A stretch of 64,000 nt of DNA from Microbacterium sp. B35-30 (lineage in GTDB: Bacteria; Actinomycetota; Actinomycetes; Actinomycetales; Microbacteriaceae). The translations under genes were made by a program, and so were the position numbers. The stretch is taken from positions 1-64,000 of the forward strand of contig NZ_MWLQ01000027.1 of assembly GCF_010634855.1 (NCBI RefSeq), given 5' to 3'. Below, piece by piece: positions 47,663 to 57,723 of this stretch (positions within the stretch are counted from its first letter, which is position 1; each line of letters begins with the position of its first letter). The notes beneath the pieces are model-generated. The model was not told where the DNA came from and searched no databases. It saw only the letters and a program-made list of their open reading frames with translations.

Positions 47663-49209
47663 GGCCGCCTCCAGGTTCGTCCGTCGCGGGCGAGCATCTC
47701 GTCCGCGGATTCCGGGCCCCACGACCCGGGTGAGTACTGTTCGAGCGGGCCACCCTGGGCCTCCCAGAACTGTTCGATCGGATCGAGGATCTTCCAGGAC
47801 AGCTCGACCTCTTCGTGCCGCGGGAACAGCGGCGGGTCGCCGAGCAGCACGTCGAGGATGAGGCGCTCGTAGGCTTCGGGGCTCGCCTCGGTGAACGCGT
47901 GCCCGTAGCCGAAGTCCATCGTGACGTCGCGCACCTGGGCACCGGCACCGGGCACCTTCGAGCCGAAGCGGATCGTGACGCCCTCGTCGGGCTGCACACG
48001 GATCACCAGGGCGTTCTGCCCCTGACCCGACGTCTGGCTGCGCGAGAACAGCAGCTCGGGCGCGCGCTTGAAGACCACAGCGATCTCGGTGACGCGGCGG
48101 CCGAGGCGCTTGCCGGTGCGAAGGTAGAACGGCACGCCCGCCCAGCGACGGGTGTTCACCTCGAGGGTGACGGCGGCGTACGTCTCGGTCGTCGAGCGAG
48201 GGTTCATGCCGTCCTCCTCGAGGAAGCCGAGCACCTTCTCGCCGCCCTGCCAGCCGCCCGCGTACTGACCGCGCGCGGTCGAGCGCGCGAGGTCCTCCGG
48301 CAGAGTGACGGCGGCGAGCACCTTCTCCTTCTCGGCGCGGAGGTCCTTCGCGTCGAACGAGATGGGCTCCTCCATCGCCGTCAGCGCCATCAGCTGCAGC
48401 AGGTGGTTCTGGATCACGTCGCGCGCAGCGCCGACGCCGTCGTAGTAGCCGGCACGGCCGCCCACGCCGATGTCTTCGGCCATCGTGATCTGCACGTGGT
48501 CGACGTAGTTGCGGTTCCAGATCGGCTCGTACAGCTCGTTGGCGAAGCGCAGGGCCAGGATGTTCTGGACCGTCTCCTTGCCGAGGTAGTGGTCGATGCG
48601 GAAGATCGAATCCGTCGGGAACGCCGAGCGGAGCACGTCGTTCAGCGCCCGTGCCGACTCCTGGTCGTGCCCGAACGGCTTCTCGATCACGACACGCCGC
48701 CAGCGGTCCGGCTGGTCGGCGGTGTCGTCGACGAGGCCCGACGACTTCAGCTGCTCGGCCACCAGCGGGAACGCCTTGGGCGGGATCGAGAGGTAGAACG
48801 CGTGGTTGCCCATCGTGCCGCGCTCGGTGTCGAGCCGGTTGACGGTCTCTTTCAGGCGTCGGAACGCGTCAGGGTCGTCGAACTCGCCCGACACGAAGCG
48901 GATGCCCTGGAGCAGCTGCTGCCATGTCTCGTCGCGGAACTCGGTGCGCGCATGCTGGCGCACCGCGTCGTAGACGACCTGGGCGAAGTCCTGATCCGCC
49001 CAATCGCGGCGCGCGAAGCCGACGAGCGCGAACCCGGGAGGCAGCAGACCGCGGTTGGCGAGGTCGTAGACGGCGGGCATGAGCTTCTTGCGGGAGAGGT
49101 CTCCCGTGACGCCGAAGATGACGAGCGCGCTCGGACCGGCGATGCGGTTGAGGCGACGGTCTTCGGGGTCGCGCAACGGGTTGTGCCCGCGCGAGATCTC
49201 GACGGTCAT
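47659..49209 (-). CDS. zwf: Glucose-6-phosphate 1-dehydrogenase
   Basis: First enzyme of the oxidative pentose phosphate pathway, making NADPH and 6-phosphogluconolactone. The 516-residue protein has FGVTGDLSRKKLMPA as coenzyme site (about 32-46), VIEKPFGHD, and the active-site motif RIDHYLGKETVQN. It sits between pgi (15 bp upstream) and opcA (4-bp overlap). The longer-than-average N-terminus (27 residues before the dinucleotide fold) is typical of actinobacteria. Confidence 0.97.
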   Translation of the reverse strand: MTVEISRGHNPLRDPEDRRLNRIAGPSALVIFGVTGDLSRKKLMPAVYDLANRGLLPPGFALVGFARRDWADQDFAQVVYDAVRQHARTEFRDETWQQLLQGIRFVSGEFDDPDAFRRLKETVNRLDTERGTMGNHAFYLSIPPKAFPLVAEQLKSSGLVDDTADQPDRWRRVVIEKPFGHDQESARALNDVLRSAFPTDSIFRIDHYLGKETVQNILALRFANELYEPIWNRNYVDHVQITMAEDIGVGGRAGYYDGVGAARDVIQNHLLQLMALTAMEEPISFDAKDLRAEKEKVLAAVTLPEDLARSTARGQYAGGWQGGEKVLGFLEEDGMNPRSTTETYAAVTLEVNTRRWAGVPFYLRTGKRLGRRVTEIAVVFKRAPELLFSRSQTSGQGQNALVIRVQPDEGVTIRFGSKVPGAGAQVRDVTMDFGYGHAFTEASPEAYERLILDVLLGDPPLFPRHEEVELSWKILDPIEQFWEAQGGPLEQYSPGSWGPESADEMLARDGRTWRRP

Positions 49210-49224
49210 GTGGGGCTCGAACTC

Positions 49225-50847
49225 CTACTGGGCCGCTTCGAAGAGCGAGAGCACTTCGATCTGGGGATCGGTGAGGGTCAGGGTCACGACGGGTCGGCCG
49301 TGGCCATCGGCGAGAACGGCCGCATCTCCTGCGGCCTGCGCCTGGATGAGCTGGCCGAACGTGAACGGCCGGCCAGGGATCTCGAGGTCGACGTCCGACT
49401 GCTCGAGGATCTGCAGGAAGACGCCGTTCGCGGGGCCGCCCTTGTGGTACTGCCCGGTCGAGTGCAGGAACCGCGGTCCCCAGCCGAACGTCGTGGGACG
49501 ACCGGAGTCGGCGGCGACCAGTTCGCGCAGGCCTGCGAGCTGCGACAGCTCGAGCCGGTTGACGTAGGCGTGGATCGCGACATAGCCGTCCTCGGGCAGT
49601 CGTGCCCACAGCGCGTCGAGCACGCCGGCGACGGTTCCGGATGCCGCGAGTGCCGGTTCCGACACGCGCACCTCGACGCCTTCCACGGCGAACGCGGGGG
49701 CGGTGGGTGCGGGGCGCGCGTCGAGGAGGCCGCGCGCAGCGACCTTGGCGGACTCGACATCGGGCTGATCGAAGGGATTGATGCCCAGCATCCGTCCCGC
49801 GATCGCCGTGGCGTACTCCCAGACCACCAGCTGCGCGCCGAGCGAGCCGCTGACGAGCAGCTCGCCCTCGTGGTGCTCGAACAGGTGGAACTGCTTCGCC
49901 TCGTCGACGAACCGGACGATCTGCAGGTCGGCGGGCTTCGTGTCGACCTCGGGTGAGACCGGCAGCAGGACGACGGGCAGGATGCCGGTGCCCTCCTTGC
50001 CGGTCGACTCGGCGACGAGCTGCTCGATCCAGTCCGGCAGACCCACGATGTGCGTGCCGTCGGTGACGAGACCCAGCTTGTCCCTGCGGGGCTGGCCGCC
50101 GGCGATCGCGGCCGCGAGCACGAGCGCGGGGTTGTCGGGGCTGTCGATGGACACCTCGAGCAGCGTCGCCTCCGCCTCGTCGAGGAGCTCGGAGATGTCG
50201 GCGCCCGCGAGACCCGACGGCACCAGCCCGAAGGCGGTCAGGGCCGAGTAGCGGCCGCCGACCGTCGGGTCGGCGTTGAAGACGGTGTAGCCGTCCGCGC
50301 GGGCGTCCTGGTCCAGCGGCGAGCCCGGGTCGGTCACGACGATGATCCGCTCGGCGGGGTCGATGCCGAGGTCGCGGAAGGCGGCCTCGAAGGCGCGCTT
50401 GGCGGAATCGGTCTCGACCGTCGATCCCGACTTCGACGAGACGACCAGCGCGGTGCGGGTGAGGTCGCCGGCCTGGGAGTCGCCGTCGATCGCGGCCAGC
50501 ACTTGGCCGGGAGCCGTGGAGTCCAGGATCACCAGCGGCACACCGGAGGTCTGCGCGATGACCTCGGGAGCGAGCGACGAACCGCCCATGCCCGCGAGCA
50601 CGATCCGCGTGACGTTCCGCGCGCGCAGCCGCTCGCGGAGAGCCAGGATCTCCGGCACGAGCGGGCGGGCGACGCTGACGGCCTCGACCCAGCCGAGGCG
50701 ACGCGACGCCTCGTCCTCGGCCGCGGAACCCCACAGCGACGCGTCGCCGCCGGTGATGCCCGACGCCACGAGGCTCGCGACGAGCTCGGGCAGCGTGGCC
50801 TCGACGACGGACTTGACGTGTCCGCTCAGATGGATGTCGAAGCTCAT
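49225..50847 (-). CDS. pgi: Glucose-6-phosphate isomerase
   Basis: Converts glucose-6-phosphate and fructose-6-phosphate. The 540-residue protein has two SIS sugar-isomerase folds; [13 protein letters not shown] and [12 protein letters not shown] mark the first, and [14 protein letters not shown] lies in the second. The order is unlike the classical PGI of enterobacteria but common in actinobacteria, where pgi lies within the pentose phosphate operon. It overlaps tal by 4 bp (ATGA) and is followed by zwf after 15 bp. Confidence 0.94.
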   Translation of the reverse strand: MSFDIHLSGHVKSVVEATLPELVASLVASGITGGDASLWGSAAEDEASRRLGWVEAVSVARPLVPEILALRERLRARNVTRIVLAGMGGSSLAPEVIAQTSGVPLVILDSTAPGQVLAAIDGDSQAGDLTRTALVVSSKSGSTVETDSAKRAFEAAFRDLGIDPAERIIVVTDPGSPLDQDARADGYTVFNADPTVGGRYSALTAFGLVPSGLAGADISELLDEAEATLLEVSIDSPDNPALVLAAAIAGGQPRRDKLGLVTDGTHIVGLPDWIEQLVAESTGKEGTGILPVVLLPVSPEVDTKPADLQIVRFVDEAKQFHLFEHHEGELLVSGSLGAQLVVWEYATAIAGRMLGINPFDQPDVESAKVAARGLLDARPAPTAPAFAVEGVEVRVSEPALAASGTVAGVLDALWARLPEDGYVAIHAYVNRLELSQLAGLRELVAADSGRPTTFGWGPRFLHSTGQYHKGGPANGVFLQILEQSDVDLEIPGRPFTFGQLIQAQAAGDAAVLADGHGRPVVTLTLTDPQIEVLSLFEAAQ

Positions 50848-51965
50848 CGGGTGGCCTGGAGCGCGTCCTCGAGCGCCGTCTTCACGGTGCCCTGCAGGTC
50901 GTGCCAGGAGGCGATGAACTTGTCGACCCCTTCGTCTTCGAGCACCTGGGTCACGTCCGCGAAGTCCACGCCGACCGCGGCGAGGCGGTCGAAGACCTCG
51001 TGCGCGGCCGCGTAGGTGCCGGTGACCGCGTCCCCGGCGATCTGGCCGTGGTCGAAGGTCGCCTCGAGCGTCTTCTCGGGCATGGTGTTGACGGTGCCGC
51101 GGGCGACGAGCTCGGTCACGTAGAGGGTGTCGGGCAGCGAGGGGTCCTTGACGCCGGTCGAGGCCCAGAGCGGCCGCTGGACGTGGGCGCCGGCATCCGT
51201 CAGCGCCTTCGCGCGGTCGGTGGCGAACTCCTGCTCGAACAGCTCGTACGCGAGGCGGGCGTTCGCCACGCCGGCGAGCGACTTGAGCGCCGTGGCCTCC
51301 TCGGTGCCGACGGCGACGAGCCGCTTGTCGACCTCGGTGTCCACGCGCGAGACGAAGAACGACGCCACCGAGTGGATCTTCGAGATGTCGTGGCCGTTCG
51401 CCTGGGCCTGCTCGAGCCCCGACAGGTAGGCGTCGATGACCTCGGAGTAGCGCTCCAGGCTGAAGATCAGCGTGACATTGACCGAGATGCCCTCGGCCAG
51501 CACCGCGGTGATGGCCGGCAGTCCGGCCTTCGTCGCGGGGATCTTGATGTGCACGTTGGGGCGGTCGACCTTCGCCCACAGCTCCTTGGCCTGCGCGATC
51601 GTCGCGTCGGTGTCGTGGGCCAGGTCGGGGGAGACCTCGATCGACACGCGACCGTCGATGCCGTCGGTCGCGTCGTAGACCGGGCGGAAGATGTCCGCCG
51701 CGTCGCGCACGTCGTCGGTGGTCGCGGCGAAGATCGCATCGTCGACCGACGCGCCGGCCGCGGCGAGCTCCGAGATCTGCGCGGCGTACGCGTGGCCGCC
51801 GCCGCCGATGGCGCCCTGGAAGATCGTCGGGTTCGTCGTGACGCCGCTGACGTTGCGCGTCGAGATGAGCTCGGTCAGATTGCCCGACGTGATGCGCTCG
51901 CGCGACAGGTCGTCGAGCCAGATGCTCACGCCCTCGGCGACCAGCTTCTCAGTGGGGGTGCTCAT
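50844..51965 (-). CDS. tal: Transaldolase
   Basis: Transfers a three-carbon unit between sugar phosphates in the non-oxidative pentose phosphate pathway. The 373-residue protein has the Schiff-base Lys141 in [13 protein letters not shown], the substrate loop [10 protein letters not shown] and [10 protein letters not shown]. It is 18 bp after tkt and overlaps the pgi start. Length and layout agree with the actinobacterial transaldolase subfamily. Confidence 0.96.
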   Translation of the reverse strand: MSTPTEKLVAEGVSIWLDDLSRERITSGNLTELISTRNVSGVTTNPTIFQGAIGGGGHAYAAQISELAAAGASVDDAIFAATTDDVRDAADIFRPVYDATDGIDGRVSIEVSPDLAHDTDATIAQAKELWAKVDRPNVHIKIPATKAGLPAITAVLAEGISVNVTLIFSLERYSEVIDAYLSGLEQAQANGHDISKIHSVASFFVSRVDTEVDKRLVAVGTEEATALKSLAGVANARLAYELFEQEFATDRAKALTDAGAHVQRPLWASTGVKDPSLPDTLYVTELVARGTVNTMPEKTLEATFDHGQIAGDAVTGTYAAAHEVFDRLAAVGVDFADVTQVLEDEGVDKFIASWHDLQGTVKTALEDALQATR

Positions 51966-51983
51966 GCTGCCTTCTCCTCGTGC

Positions 51984-54089
51984 TTACTCTGCCGACGAAG
52001 CGGCCGCGATGGTGGCGCGGGCGGCTTCGACGACGGCGTCGGCGGTGATGCCGAACTTCTGGAACAGGGTCTTGTAATCGGCCGACGCACCGAAGTGGTC
52101 GATCGCGACGGAGCGGCCGGCGTCGCCGACGATGCCGCGCCAGGTGAGCGCCGAGCCGGCCTCGACCGACACGCGCGCCTTCACCGCGGTGGGGAGGACC
52201 TTCTCGCGGTAGGCGGCATCCTGCTCGTCGAACCACTCCAGCGACGGCGCCGACACCACGCGGGCGTTCACGCCCTCGGCGGCCAGCGTCTCGCGGGCGG
52301 AGACCGCCAGCTGCACCTCGGAGCCCGTCGCGATGAGGATGACGTCGGGCGTGCCGCCCGGCGCCTCGGCGAGGACGTACGCGCCCTTCGCGACGCCGTC
52401 CGTCGACGCGAAGACGTCACCGTCAGCCTCGGCCGTGCCCCGCTCGAACACCGGGATGTTCTGACGGGTGAGCGCGATGCCCACAGGTCCCCCCTGCCGA
52501 CGCACGATCTCGAGCCATGCGGCCGAGGTTTCGTTCGCATCGGCCGGGCGCACGACGGTGAAGTTCGGGATGGCGCGCAGCGTGGCGAGCTGCTCGACCG
52601 GCTGGTGGGTGGGCCCGTCCTCGCCGAGCGCGACCGAGTCGTGCGTCCACACGAAGATCGACGGGATGTCCATCAGCGCGGCGAGTCGCACCGAGGGGCG
52701 CATGTAGTCGCTGAAGATCAGGAACGTGCCGCCGAACGGGCGGGTCGGGCCGTGCAGCTTGATGCCGTTGACGATCGCGCCCATCGCGTGCTCGCGGATG
52801 CCGAAGTGCAGCACGCGGCCGTAAGGGTCGCCCGACCACTCGTGGGTCGACCACTCGGCCGGAATGAACGACTTCGCGTCCTTGATCGTCGTGAGGTTCG
52901 ACTCGGCGAGGTCGGCGGAGCCGCCCCACAGCTCCGGCAGCTCGGCGGCGAGGGCGTTGATCACGATGCCCGACGCGGCGCGCGTGGAGACGTCCTTGCC
53001 GGCCTCGAACGAGGGGAGAGCGGATGCCACATCATCGGGCAGGTCGCCGGCCTCGAGGCGGTCGAACAGCGCCTTGCGCTCGGGGTTCGCCGCCGCCCAG
53101 GCGTCGAACGACTCCTGCCAGACCGCGCGCTCGTCGGCGGCGCGGTCCTTCAGCGAGCGGGTGTGAGCCAGGATGTCGTCGGCGACGACGAAGGACTGCT
53201 CGGGGTCGAAGCCGAGCACCTTCTTCGTCGCGGCGAGCTCGTCGCCGCCCAGCGCAGAGCCGTGGATCTTGCCGGTGTTCTGCTTGCCGGGCGACGGCCA
53301 GCCGATGATGGTGCGGAGGATGATGAGCGACGGCTTGGCCGTCTCGCCCTGCGCCGCCTCGAGCGCGGCGAACAGCTCGGCGACATCCTCGACGTACTCG
53401 CCCGACTTCTTCCAGTCGACGACCTGCACCTGCCAGCCGTAGGCCTCGTAGCGCTTCGCGACGTCCTCGGTGAAGGCGACGTTGGTGTCGTCCTCGATCG
53501 AGATCTGGTTCGAGTCGTAGATCGCGATGAGGTTGCCGAGAGCCTGGTGACCGGCGAGCGACGAGGCCTCGGAGGTGATGCCCTCCTGCAGGTCGCCGTC
53601 GCCGGCGATCACGTAGATGTGGTGGTCGAAGGGCGACGTGCCGGCGGCGGCGTCCGGATCGAACAGGCCGCGCTCGTAGCGGGCGGCGTACGCGAAGCCG
53701 ACGGCCGACGCCAGGCCCTGGCCGAGCGGGCCGGTCGTGATCTCGACGCCCTTGGTGTGCCCGTACTCCGGGTGGCCGGGCGTGAGCGAGCCCCAGGTGC
53801 GCAGCGCCTTCAGGTCGTCGAGCTCGAGCCCGAACCCGCCCAGGTAGAGCTGCACGTACTGGGTGAGCGAGGAGTGCCCGGCCGACAGGATGAACCGGTC
53901 GCGACCGACCCAGTGGGTGTCGGCGGGATCGTGCCGCAGCACGCGCTGGTAGAGCAGGTACGCCGCCGGCGCCAGGCTCATCGCGGTGCCGGGGTGGCCG
54001 TTGCCGACCTTCTCCACGGCGTCCGCAGCCAGGACGCGGGCAGTGTCCACCGCGCGCCGATCGATCTCATCCCAACGCAGTTCCGACAC
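51984..54089 (-). CDS. tkt: Transketolase
   Basis: Thiamine-diphosphate enzyme, 701 residues, that moves two-carbon units in the pentose phosphate pathway. Visible motifs are [16 protein letters not shown], the thiamine site [26 protein letters not shown] and the C-terminal pyrimidine-binding [19 protein letters not shown] chose GTG at 54089, which is preceded by AAAGG and begins the family sequence (SELRWDEID). First gene of the six-gene operon; a minus-strand -10 box TATGCT lies at about 54190-54195. Confidence 0.96.
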   Translation of the reverse strand: MSELRWDEIDRRAVDTARVLAADAVEKVGNGHPGTAMSLAPAAYLLYQRVLRHDPADTHWVGRDRFILSAGHSSLTQYVQLYLGGFGLELDDLKALRTWGSLTPGHPEYGHTKGVEITTGPLGQGLASAVGFAYAARYERGLFDPDAAAGTSPFDHHIYVIAGDGDLQEGITSEASSLAGHQALGNLIAIYDSNQISIEDDTNVAFTEDVAKRYEAYGWQVQVVDWKKSGEYVEDVAELFAALEAAQGETAKPSLIILRTIIGWPSPGKQNTGKIHGSALGGDELAATKKVLGFDPEQSFVVADDILAHTRSLKDRAADERAVWQESFDAWAAANPERKALFDRLEAGDLPDDVASALPSFEAGKDVSTRAASGIVINALAAELPELWGGSADLAESNLTTIKDAKSFIPAEWSTHEWSGDPYGRVLHFGIREHAMGAIVNGIKLHGPTRPFGGTFLIFSDYMRPSVRLAALMDIPSIFVWTHDSVALGEDGPTHQPVEQLATLRAIPNFTVVRPADANETSAAWLEIVRRQGGPVGIALTRQNIPVFERGTAEADGDVFASTDGVAKGAYVLAEAPGGTPDVILIATGSEVQLAVSARETLAAEGVNARVVSAPSLEWFDEQDAAYREKVLPTAVKARVSVEAGSALTWRGIVGDAGRSVAIDHFGASADYKTLFQKFGITADAVVEAARATIAAASSAE

Positions 54090-54424
54090 CGGGCCGCCTT
54101 TCTCGAGGAGGTGCGCCCAGAATGTGGCCGGATCGCGGCCCTTGTCCGGATGGAGAAGGGGGAATCGGCGACGGGCGCGCGTGTTTCTCAGCATAGCGAA
54201 GGGGTGGGCCACCGAGGCCATGCGAGATCTGTATGTGACGCAGTCTTGCGAAGGCCCCGACGCCGTCGATGACATCCCGGTGTCGCGGGGGTCACGTTCT
54301 GCTCACCACGGGCGGCGTGGCGATGTGATGCACCGGGGGAGCGGCGGAGGCGGCCCCGGCGCAGGGCGCGACACGCCGATGCCCTAGACTTGGGGCGAAT
54401 CTGCAGGCGGCGATTGCGGGGGTC
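54090..54424. promoter_or_regulatory. Divergent promoter region between tkt and ctaB
   Basis: The 335-bp gap has a minus-strand TATGCT -10 box at 54190-54195 for tkt (about 95 bp before its GTG) and a plus-strand TAGACT at 54385-54390 for ctaB (34 bp before its ATG). No gene is convincing in it. Confidence 0.5.
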
Positions 54425-55384
54425 ATGGACAGCACGAAGACGGCCGGGGCTGCGGCCGTCCCCACTTCTGTGGGGACCGTCGACACACCCCGCCGGCCCC
54501 GGCAGGGCTTCGGTCGCACCGTCCGCGCCTATGTCGCGCTGATGAAGCCGCGCGTGCTCGAGTTGCTGCTCGTCACGACTGTGCCGGTGATGATCCTGGC
54601 GCAGGGCGGCTTCCCGGACGTCTGGCTCGTCGTGGCGACCGTCATCGGCGGCACGGCCAGCGCCGGCTCGGCCGCCGCGTTCAACATGTACCTCGACCGC
54701 GACATCGACGCGCATATGCAGCGCACGGTGAACCGGCCCCTCGTGACCGGTGAGGTGTCGCCCCGGGGCGCGCTGATCTTCGCGTGGTCGCTCGCGGTGT
54801 TCTCGACGGTGTGGCTCTGGCTCACCACGAACTGGCTGGCAGCGACGCTGTCGGCCGTCGCGATCTTCTTCTACGTCGTGATCTACACGATGATCCTCAA
54901 GCGCCGTACCGAGCAGAACATCGTGTGGGGCGGCATCGCCGGCTGCTTCCCCGTGGTCATCGGCTGGACGGCCGTGACGGGTTCGCTGGCGTGGCCCCCC
55001 GTCATCCTGTTCGCTCTCGTGTTCCTCTGGACGCCGCCGCACTACTGGCCGCTGTCGATGAAGTACAAGGACCAGTACGAAGGCGTCCAGGTGCCGATGC
55101 TCGGCGCGACCCGCGGGGGTTCGCAGGTCGGCCTGCAGGTCATTCTGTACGCGTGGGCCACCGTGGTGTGCTCGCTGCTGCTGATCCCCGTCGCCGGCAT
55201 GGGGCTGGTGTACACGGTGTCGGCCGTGGTCTTCGGCGGCTGGTTCATCTACGAGTCGCACGTGCTCTACAACCGGGCGGTGCGAGGAACCGAGCCGCGA
55301 CCGATGCGCGTGTTCCACGCCTCGATCACGTATCTGACGCTGCTCTTCGTCGCGATCGCGGTCGACCCTCTGCTGCCGTTCTGA
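54425..55384 (+). CDS. ctaB: Protohaem IX farnesyltransferase CtaB (haem O synthase)
   Basis: Converts protohaem to haem O for the aa3 oxidase. The 319-residue membrane protein of the UbiA family has about nine spans, the aspartate-rich motif [15 protein letters not shown] near 99-113, and [17 protein letters not shown]. The ATG at 54425 leaves an N-terminal cytoplasmic tail of about 35 residues. The partner enzyme CtaA lies 3 kb downstream on the other strand. Its terminator loop carries the -35 element of the following ECF42-type promoter. Confidence 0.95.
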   Translation: MDSTKTAGAAAVPTSVGTVDTPRRPRQGFGRTVRAYVALMKPRVLELLLVTTVPVMILAQGGFPDVWLVVATVIGGTASAGSAAAFNMYLDRDIDAHMQRTVNRPLVTGEVSPRGALIFAWSLAVFSTVWLWLTTNWLAATLSAVAIFFYVVIYTMILKRRTEQNIVWGGIAGCFPVVIGWTAVTGSLAWPPVILFALVFLWTPPHYWPLSMKYKDQYEGVQVPMLGATRGGSQVGLQVILYAWATVVCSLLLIPVAGMGLVYTVSAVVFGGWFIYESHVLYNRAVRGTEPRPMRVFHASITYLTLLFVAIAVDPLLPF

Positions 55385-55388
55385 TCCG

Positions 55389-55424
55389 GAGCCCCCTGTC
55401 GATTGCGGCGGGGGCTCGTTCGTC
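55389..55424 (+). promoter_or_regulatory. ctaB terminator overlapping an ECF42-type promoter
   Basis: GAGCCCCC (55389-55396) pairs with GGGGGCTC (55410-55417) over a 13-nt loop, a plausible ctaB terminator. The loop starts with TGTCGA (55397-55402), and CGTC follows at 55421-55424 after 18 nt. TGTCGA with CGA/TC is, as I recall, the promoter of ECF42 sigma-factor targets, and a YCII gene begins 46 bp downstream. Termination and promotion overlap. Confidence 0.6.
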
Positions 55425-55470
55425 GGATGGATGAGGGGCACAATGCCTCTCGACGACGAAGGAGGACGAC

Positions 55471-55824
55471 ATGGCGCAGTATCTGATCCTGATCTACGGC
55501 GACGAGGCGCAGTGGGATGCCCGCAGCGACGAAGAGAAGCGGGCTGTGGATGCCGCGCACGGCGCGTTCTGCGAACGCGGAGGCTCGGCGGTCGTCGCCT
55601 CGGGTGAACTCGAGTCGAGCCGCATGGCGACCACCCTGCGGGCCGGGGGAGAGCGGCCGCTCGTGACGGACGGCCCGTTCCTGGAGACGAAGGAGGTCCT
55701 GGGCGGGTTCTATGTCGTCGACGTGCCCGACCTGGACGCGGCGCTGGGCCTCGCGGGACTGCTGCACGAGACCACCGAGGGCCACGGCGGCGTGCAGGTG
55801 CATCCGCTGGTCGATCACTCCTGA
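55471..55824 (+). CDS. YCII/DGPF-domain protein
   Basis: A 117-residue dimeric alpha/beta protein of the YCII family with the DGPF motif (VTDGPFLETKEVLGGFYVVD). Such proteins are the usual partners of ECF42 sigma factors, but their biochemical role is not settled. An AAGGAGG ribosome site precedes the ATG. It starts 46 bp after the candidate ECF42 promoter and ends 3 bp before the sigma factor gene, so the sigma factor probably controls its own operon. Confidence 0.93.
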   Translation: MAQYLILIYGDEAQWDARSDEEKRAVDAAHGAFCERGGSAVVASGELESSRMATTLRAGGERPLVTDGPFLETKEVLGGFYVVDVPDLDAALGLAGLLHETTEGHGGVQVHPLVDHS

Positions 55825-55827
55825 ACG

Positions 55828-57123
55828 ATGGTGCCCACGTCTCCTCCATCCAGCGCCGGCGCGCCCGGGGGAGCCCCCGGCCGCGCGGGCCAGGGTGCGT
55901 CCCCGATCGTTCCCCCCGTGCAGGTCCGTGCCGCCCTCGCCGAAGCGCACCGCGCCGAGTGGGCGGCGGTCGTCGCGGCCACGGCGCGGCTCACCGGCGA
56001 CCTGGACCTCGCCGAGGAGTGCGCGCAGGAGGCGTTCGCGAGGGCCGTCGAGGTGTGGCCGGGGCGCGGCATCCCGGATCGTCCCGGCGCCTGGCTGACG
56101 ACGGTCGCCGCCAACCGCGCGAGAGACGTGCTGCGGCGGGATGCGGCGCTGCGGCGCCGGCTCCCGCTGCTCGTCCGCGAGGCTCCGACGGACGACGGCG
56201 CGTCATGGCATTCAGATGATCGGCTGCGGCTGATCTTCACCTGCTGTCACCCCGCCCTGGCGCGGGAGGCGCAGATCGCCCTCACGCTGCGGCTCGTGTG
56301 CGGCGTGTCGACCGGCGACATCGCGGCGGCCTTCCTCGTGGGGGAATCCGCGATGGCGGCACGCGTGACGCGCGCGAAGCGCAAGATCGCCACGGCGCGC
56401 ATCCCGTTCCGGGTACCCGACGCGTGGGAGCTGCCGGAGCGGGTGGCAAGGGTGTGCGACGTCCTCTACCTGGTCTTCACGGTCGGGCACGCGCCGCCGT
56501 CCGGAGACGCCGTCGTGCGCGCGGACCTGGTGGAGGAGGCCATCGTGCTCACCCGCCTGCTGCACGGACTGCTGCCCGCTGATCGCTCGGTGGCGGGCCT
56601 GCTCGCCCTCATGCTCCTGATCGACGCCCGGCGCGACACACGCGACGAGCTGCTCGCCGACCAGGATCGCTCGAGGTGGGATCGGGCGCTCATCGACGAG
56701 GGGATCGCCCTGCTCTCGACGGCCTCGGCGGGAGCGGTGGACCGCTATGCGATCTCGGCGGCGATCGCCGCCGAGCATGCACAGGCGCCGACGTGGGGCG
56801 ACACCGACTGGGCGAGGATCGCCGACCTCTACCGGCTGCTCGCGCAGGCCTGGCAGAGCCCCGTCGTCGCGCTCAACAGCGCGGTCGCCGTGGGCATGCG
56901 CGACGGGCCGGCGGCCGGGCTCGCCGCGGTCGAGGCCGTGGCTGACGACCCCGCGCTCGCGCACTATCCGTATCTCCCTGCGGCGCGAGCCGCGTTTCTC
57001 ATGGACCTCGGCCGCTGGGGCGAGGCGGCCGACGCCTACGCCGATGCCGCCCTGCTCGTGGGGAGCGAGGCGGAGCGGCAGCGCCTGCGGGAGCAGGCGG
57101 CGAGGGCACGCTCGTCCGTCTGA
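55828..57123 (+). CDS. ECF42-type RNA polymerase sigma factor with C-terminal extension
   Basis: A 431-residue sigma factor. After a Pro/Gly-rich N-terminus (about 35 residues) come sigma-2 (about 45-110, DLAEECAQEAFARA and RPGAWLTTVAANRARD) and sigma-4 (about 135-190, RLIFTCCHPAL and IAAAFLVGESAMAARVTRAK). The rest (190-431) is the large TPR-like/DUF6596 extension (VVALNSAVAVG) typical of ECF42, thought to regulate activity in place of an anti-sigma factor. It is coupled to the YCII gene. The shared terminator at 57149-57187 ends it. Confidence 0.92.
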   Translation: MVPTSPPSSAGAPGGAPGRAGQGASPIVPPVQVRAALAEAHRAEWAAVVAATARLTGDLDLAEECAQEAFARAVEVWPGRGIPDRPGAWLTTVAANRARDVLRRDAALRRRLPLLVREAPTDDGASWHSDDRLRLIFTCCHPALAREAQIALTLRLVCGVSTGDIAAAFLVGESAMAARVTRAKRKIATARIPFRVPDAWELPERVARVCDVLYLVFTVGHAPPSGDAVVRADLVEEAIVLTRLLHGLLPADRSVAGLLALMLLIDARRDTRDELLADQDRSRWDRALIDEGIALLSTASAGAVDRYAISAAIAAEHAQAPTWGDTDWARIADLYRLLAQAWQSPVVALNSAVAVGMRDGPAAGLAAVEAVADDPALAHYPYLPAARAAFLMDLGRWGEAADAYADAALLVGSEAERQRLREQAARARSSV

Positions 57124-57148
57124 GGGTGCTGCGGCGGGACCGGACACG

Positions 57149-57187
57149 TCGAAGCCGCAGGGAGTACGAGACTCCCTGCGGCTTCGA
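57149..57187. terminator. Bidirectional terminator between the sigma factor and a membrane protein gene
   Basis: A perfect 17-bp stem (57149-57165 with 57171-57187), loop ACGAG, lying between two convergent genes. It is one of the longest perfect hairpins in the window. Confidence 0.9.
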
Positions 57188-57194
57188 GGTGGTG

Positions 57195-57629
57195 TCAGCG
57201 CGAGGCGACGGGTGCGTCGACCTCTGCGGCGGGCTCCGCCGCGACGGCGGGCTCGGCGTCGGCTGCAGCCGGCTTGGCGCTCTGGGGTGCGGCGTCGGTG
57301 GTGACGCCCGCGGTGGTGTCGGCCTCGGCGTCCCAGTCGATGGGCTCGACGACCTCGACCGGCGCGTGCGGGCGCAGCGTCGAGAGGGCGGCGATACCGA
57401 GCGAGAGGAGGATGCCGACGATGCCGGCACCGATGAGGATGCCGCCGAGCTGGGCCATCGACTGGCCGACGTACACGTCGACACCGGTCGCGGTGCCGTC
57501 GGTCAGCGTCGACGTCATCGACGCGATCTTGTCGGTCGTGATGAACCAGCCGCCGGCGACGGTCGCCAGGGAGACGACGACGAGGCCCCAGAACGGGATG
57601 CTGCGGATGAGAGGGGGGCGGGTGGACAT
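57195..57629 (-). CDS. Two-span membrane protein with acidic Ala/Pro tail
   Basis: A 144-residue protein. It starts MSTRPPLIRSIPFWG, with a first helix (about 13-32), an outer loop (KIASMTSTLTDGTATGVDVY) and a second helix (about 63-85), followed by a disordered tail rich in Ala, Pro, Glu and Asp. The ATG at 57629 follows a GAGGAGTG site about 10 nt upstream. It lies between the sigma factor and ctaA. The family is not recognised; as I recall, similar proteins are common in Microbacterium. Confidence 0.8.
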   Translation of the reverse strand: MSTRPPLIRSIPFWGLVVVSLATVAGGWFITTDKIASMTSTLTDGTATGVDVYVGQSMAQLGGILIGAGIVGILLSLGIAALSTLRPHAPVEVVEPIDWDAEADTTAGVTTDAAPQSAKPAAADAEPAVAAEPAAEVDAPVASR

Positions 57630-57723
57630 GTGTCGATCACTCCTCGGGATACGCGACCCGTGGTGGCCGCGGCATCCCACCCTGGCAAATGAGTCCGTGC
57701 GGCGCCAATCGGGTTGCTATGGA

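Noticed and set aside
50901..54272. 1123-codon plus-strand frame opposite tal and tkt
   Set aside because: Same artefact; the minus strand encodes complete transaldolase and transketolase.
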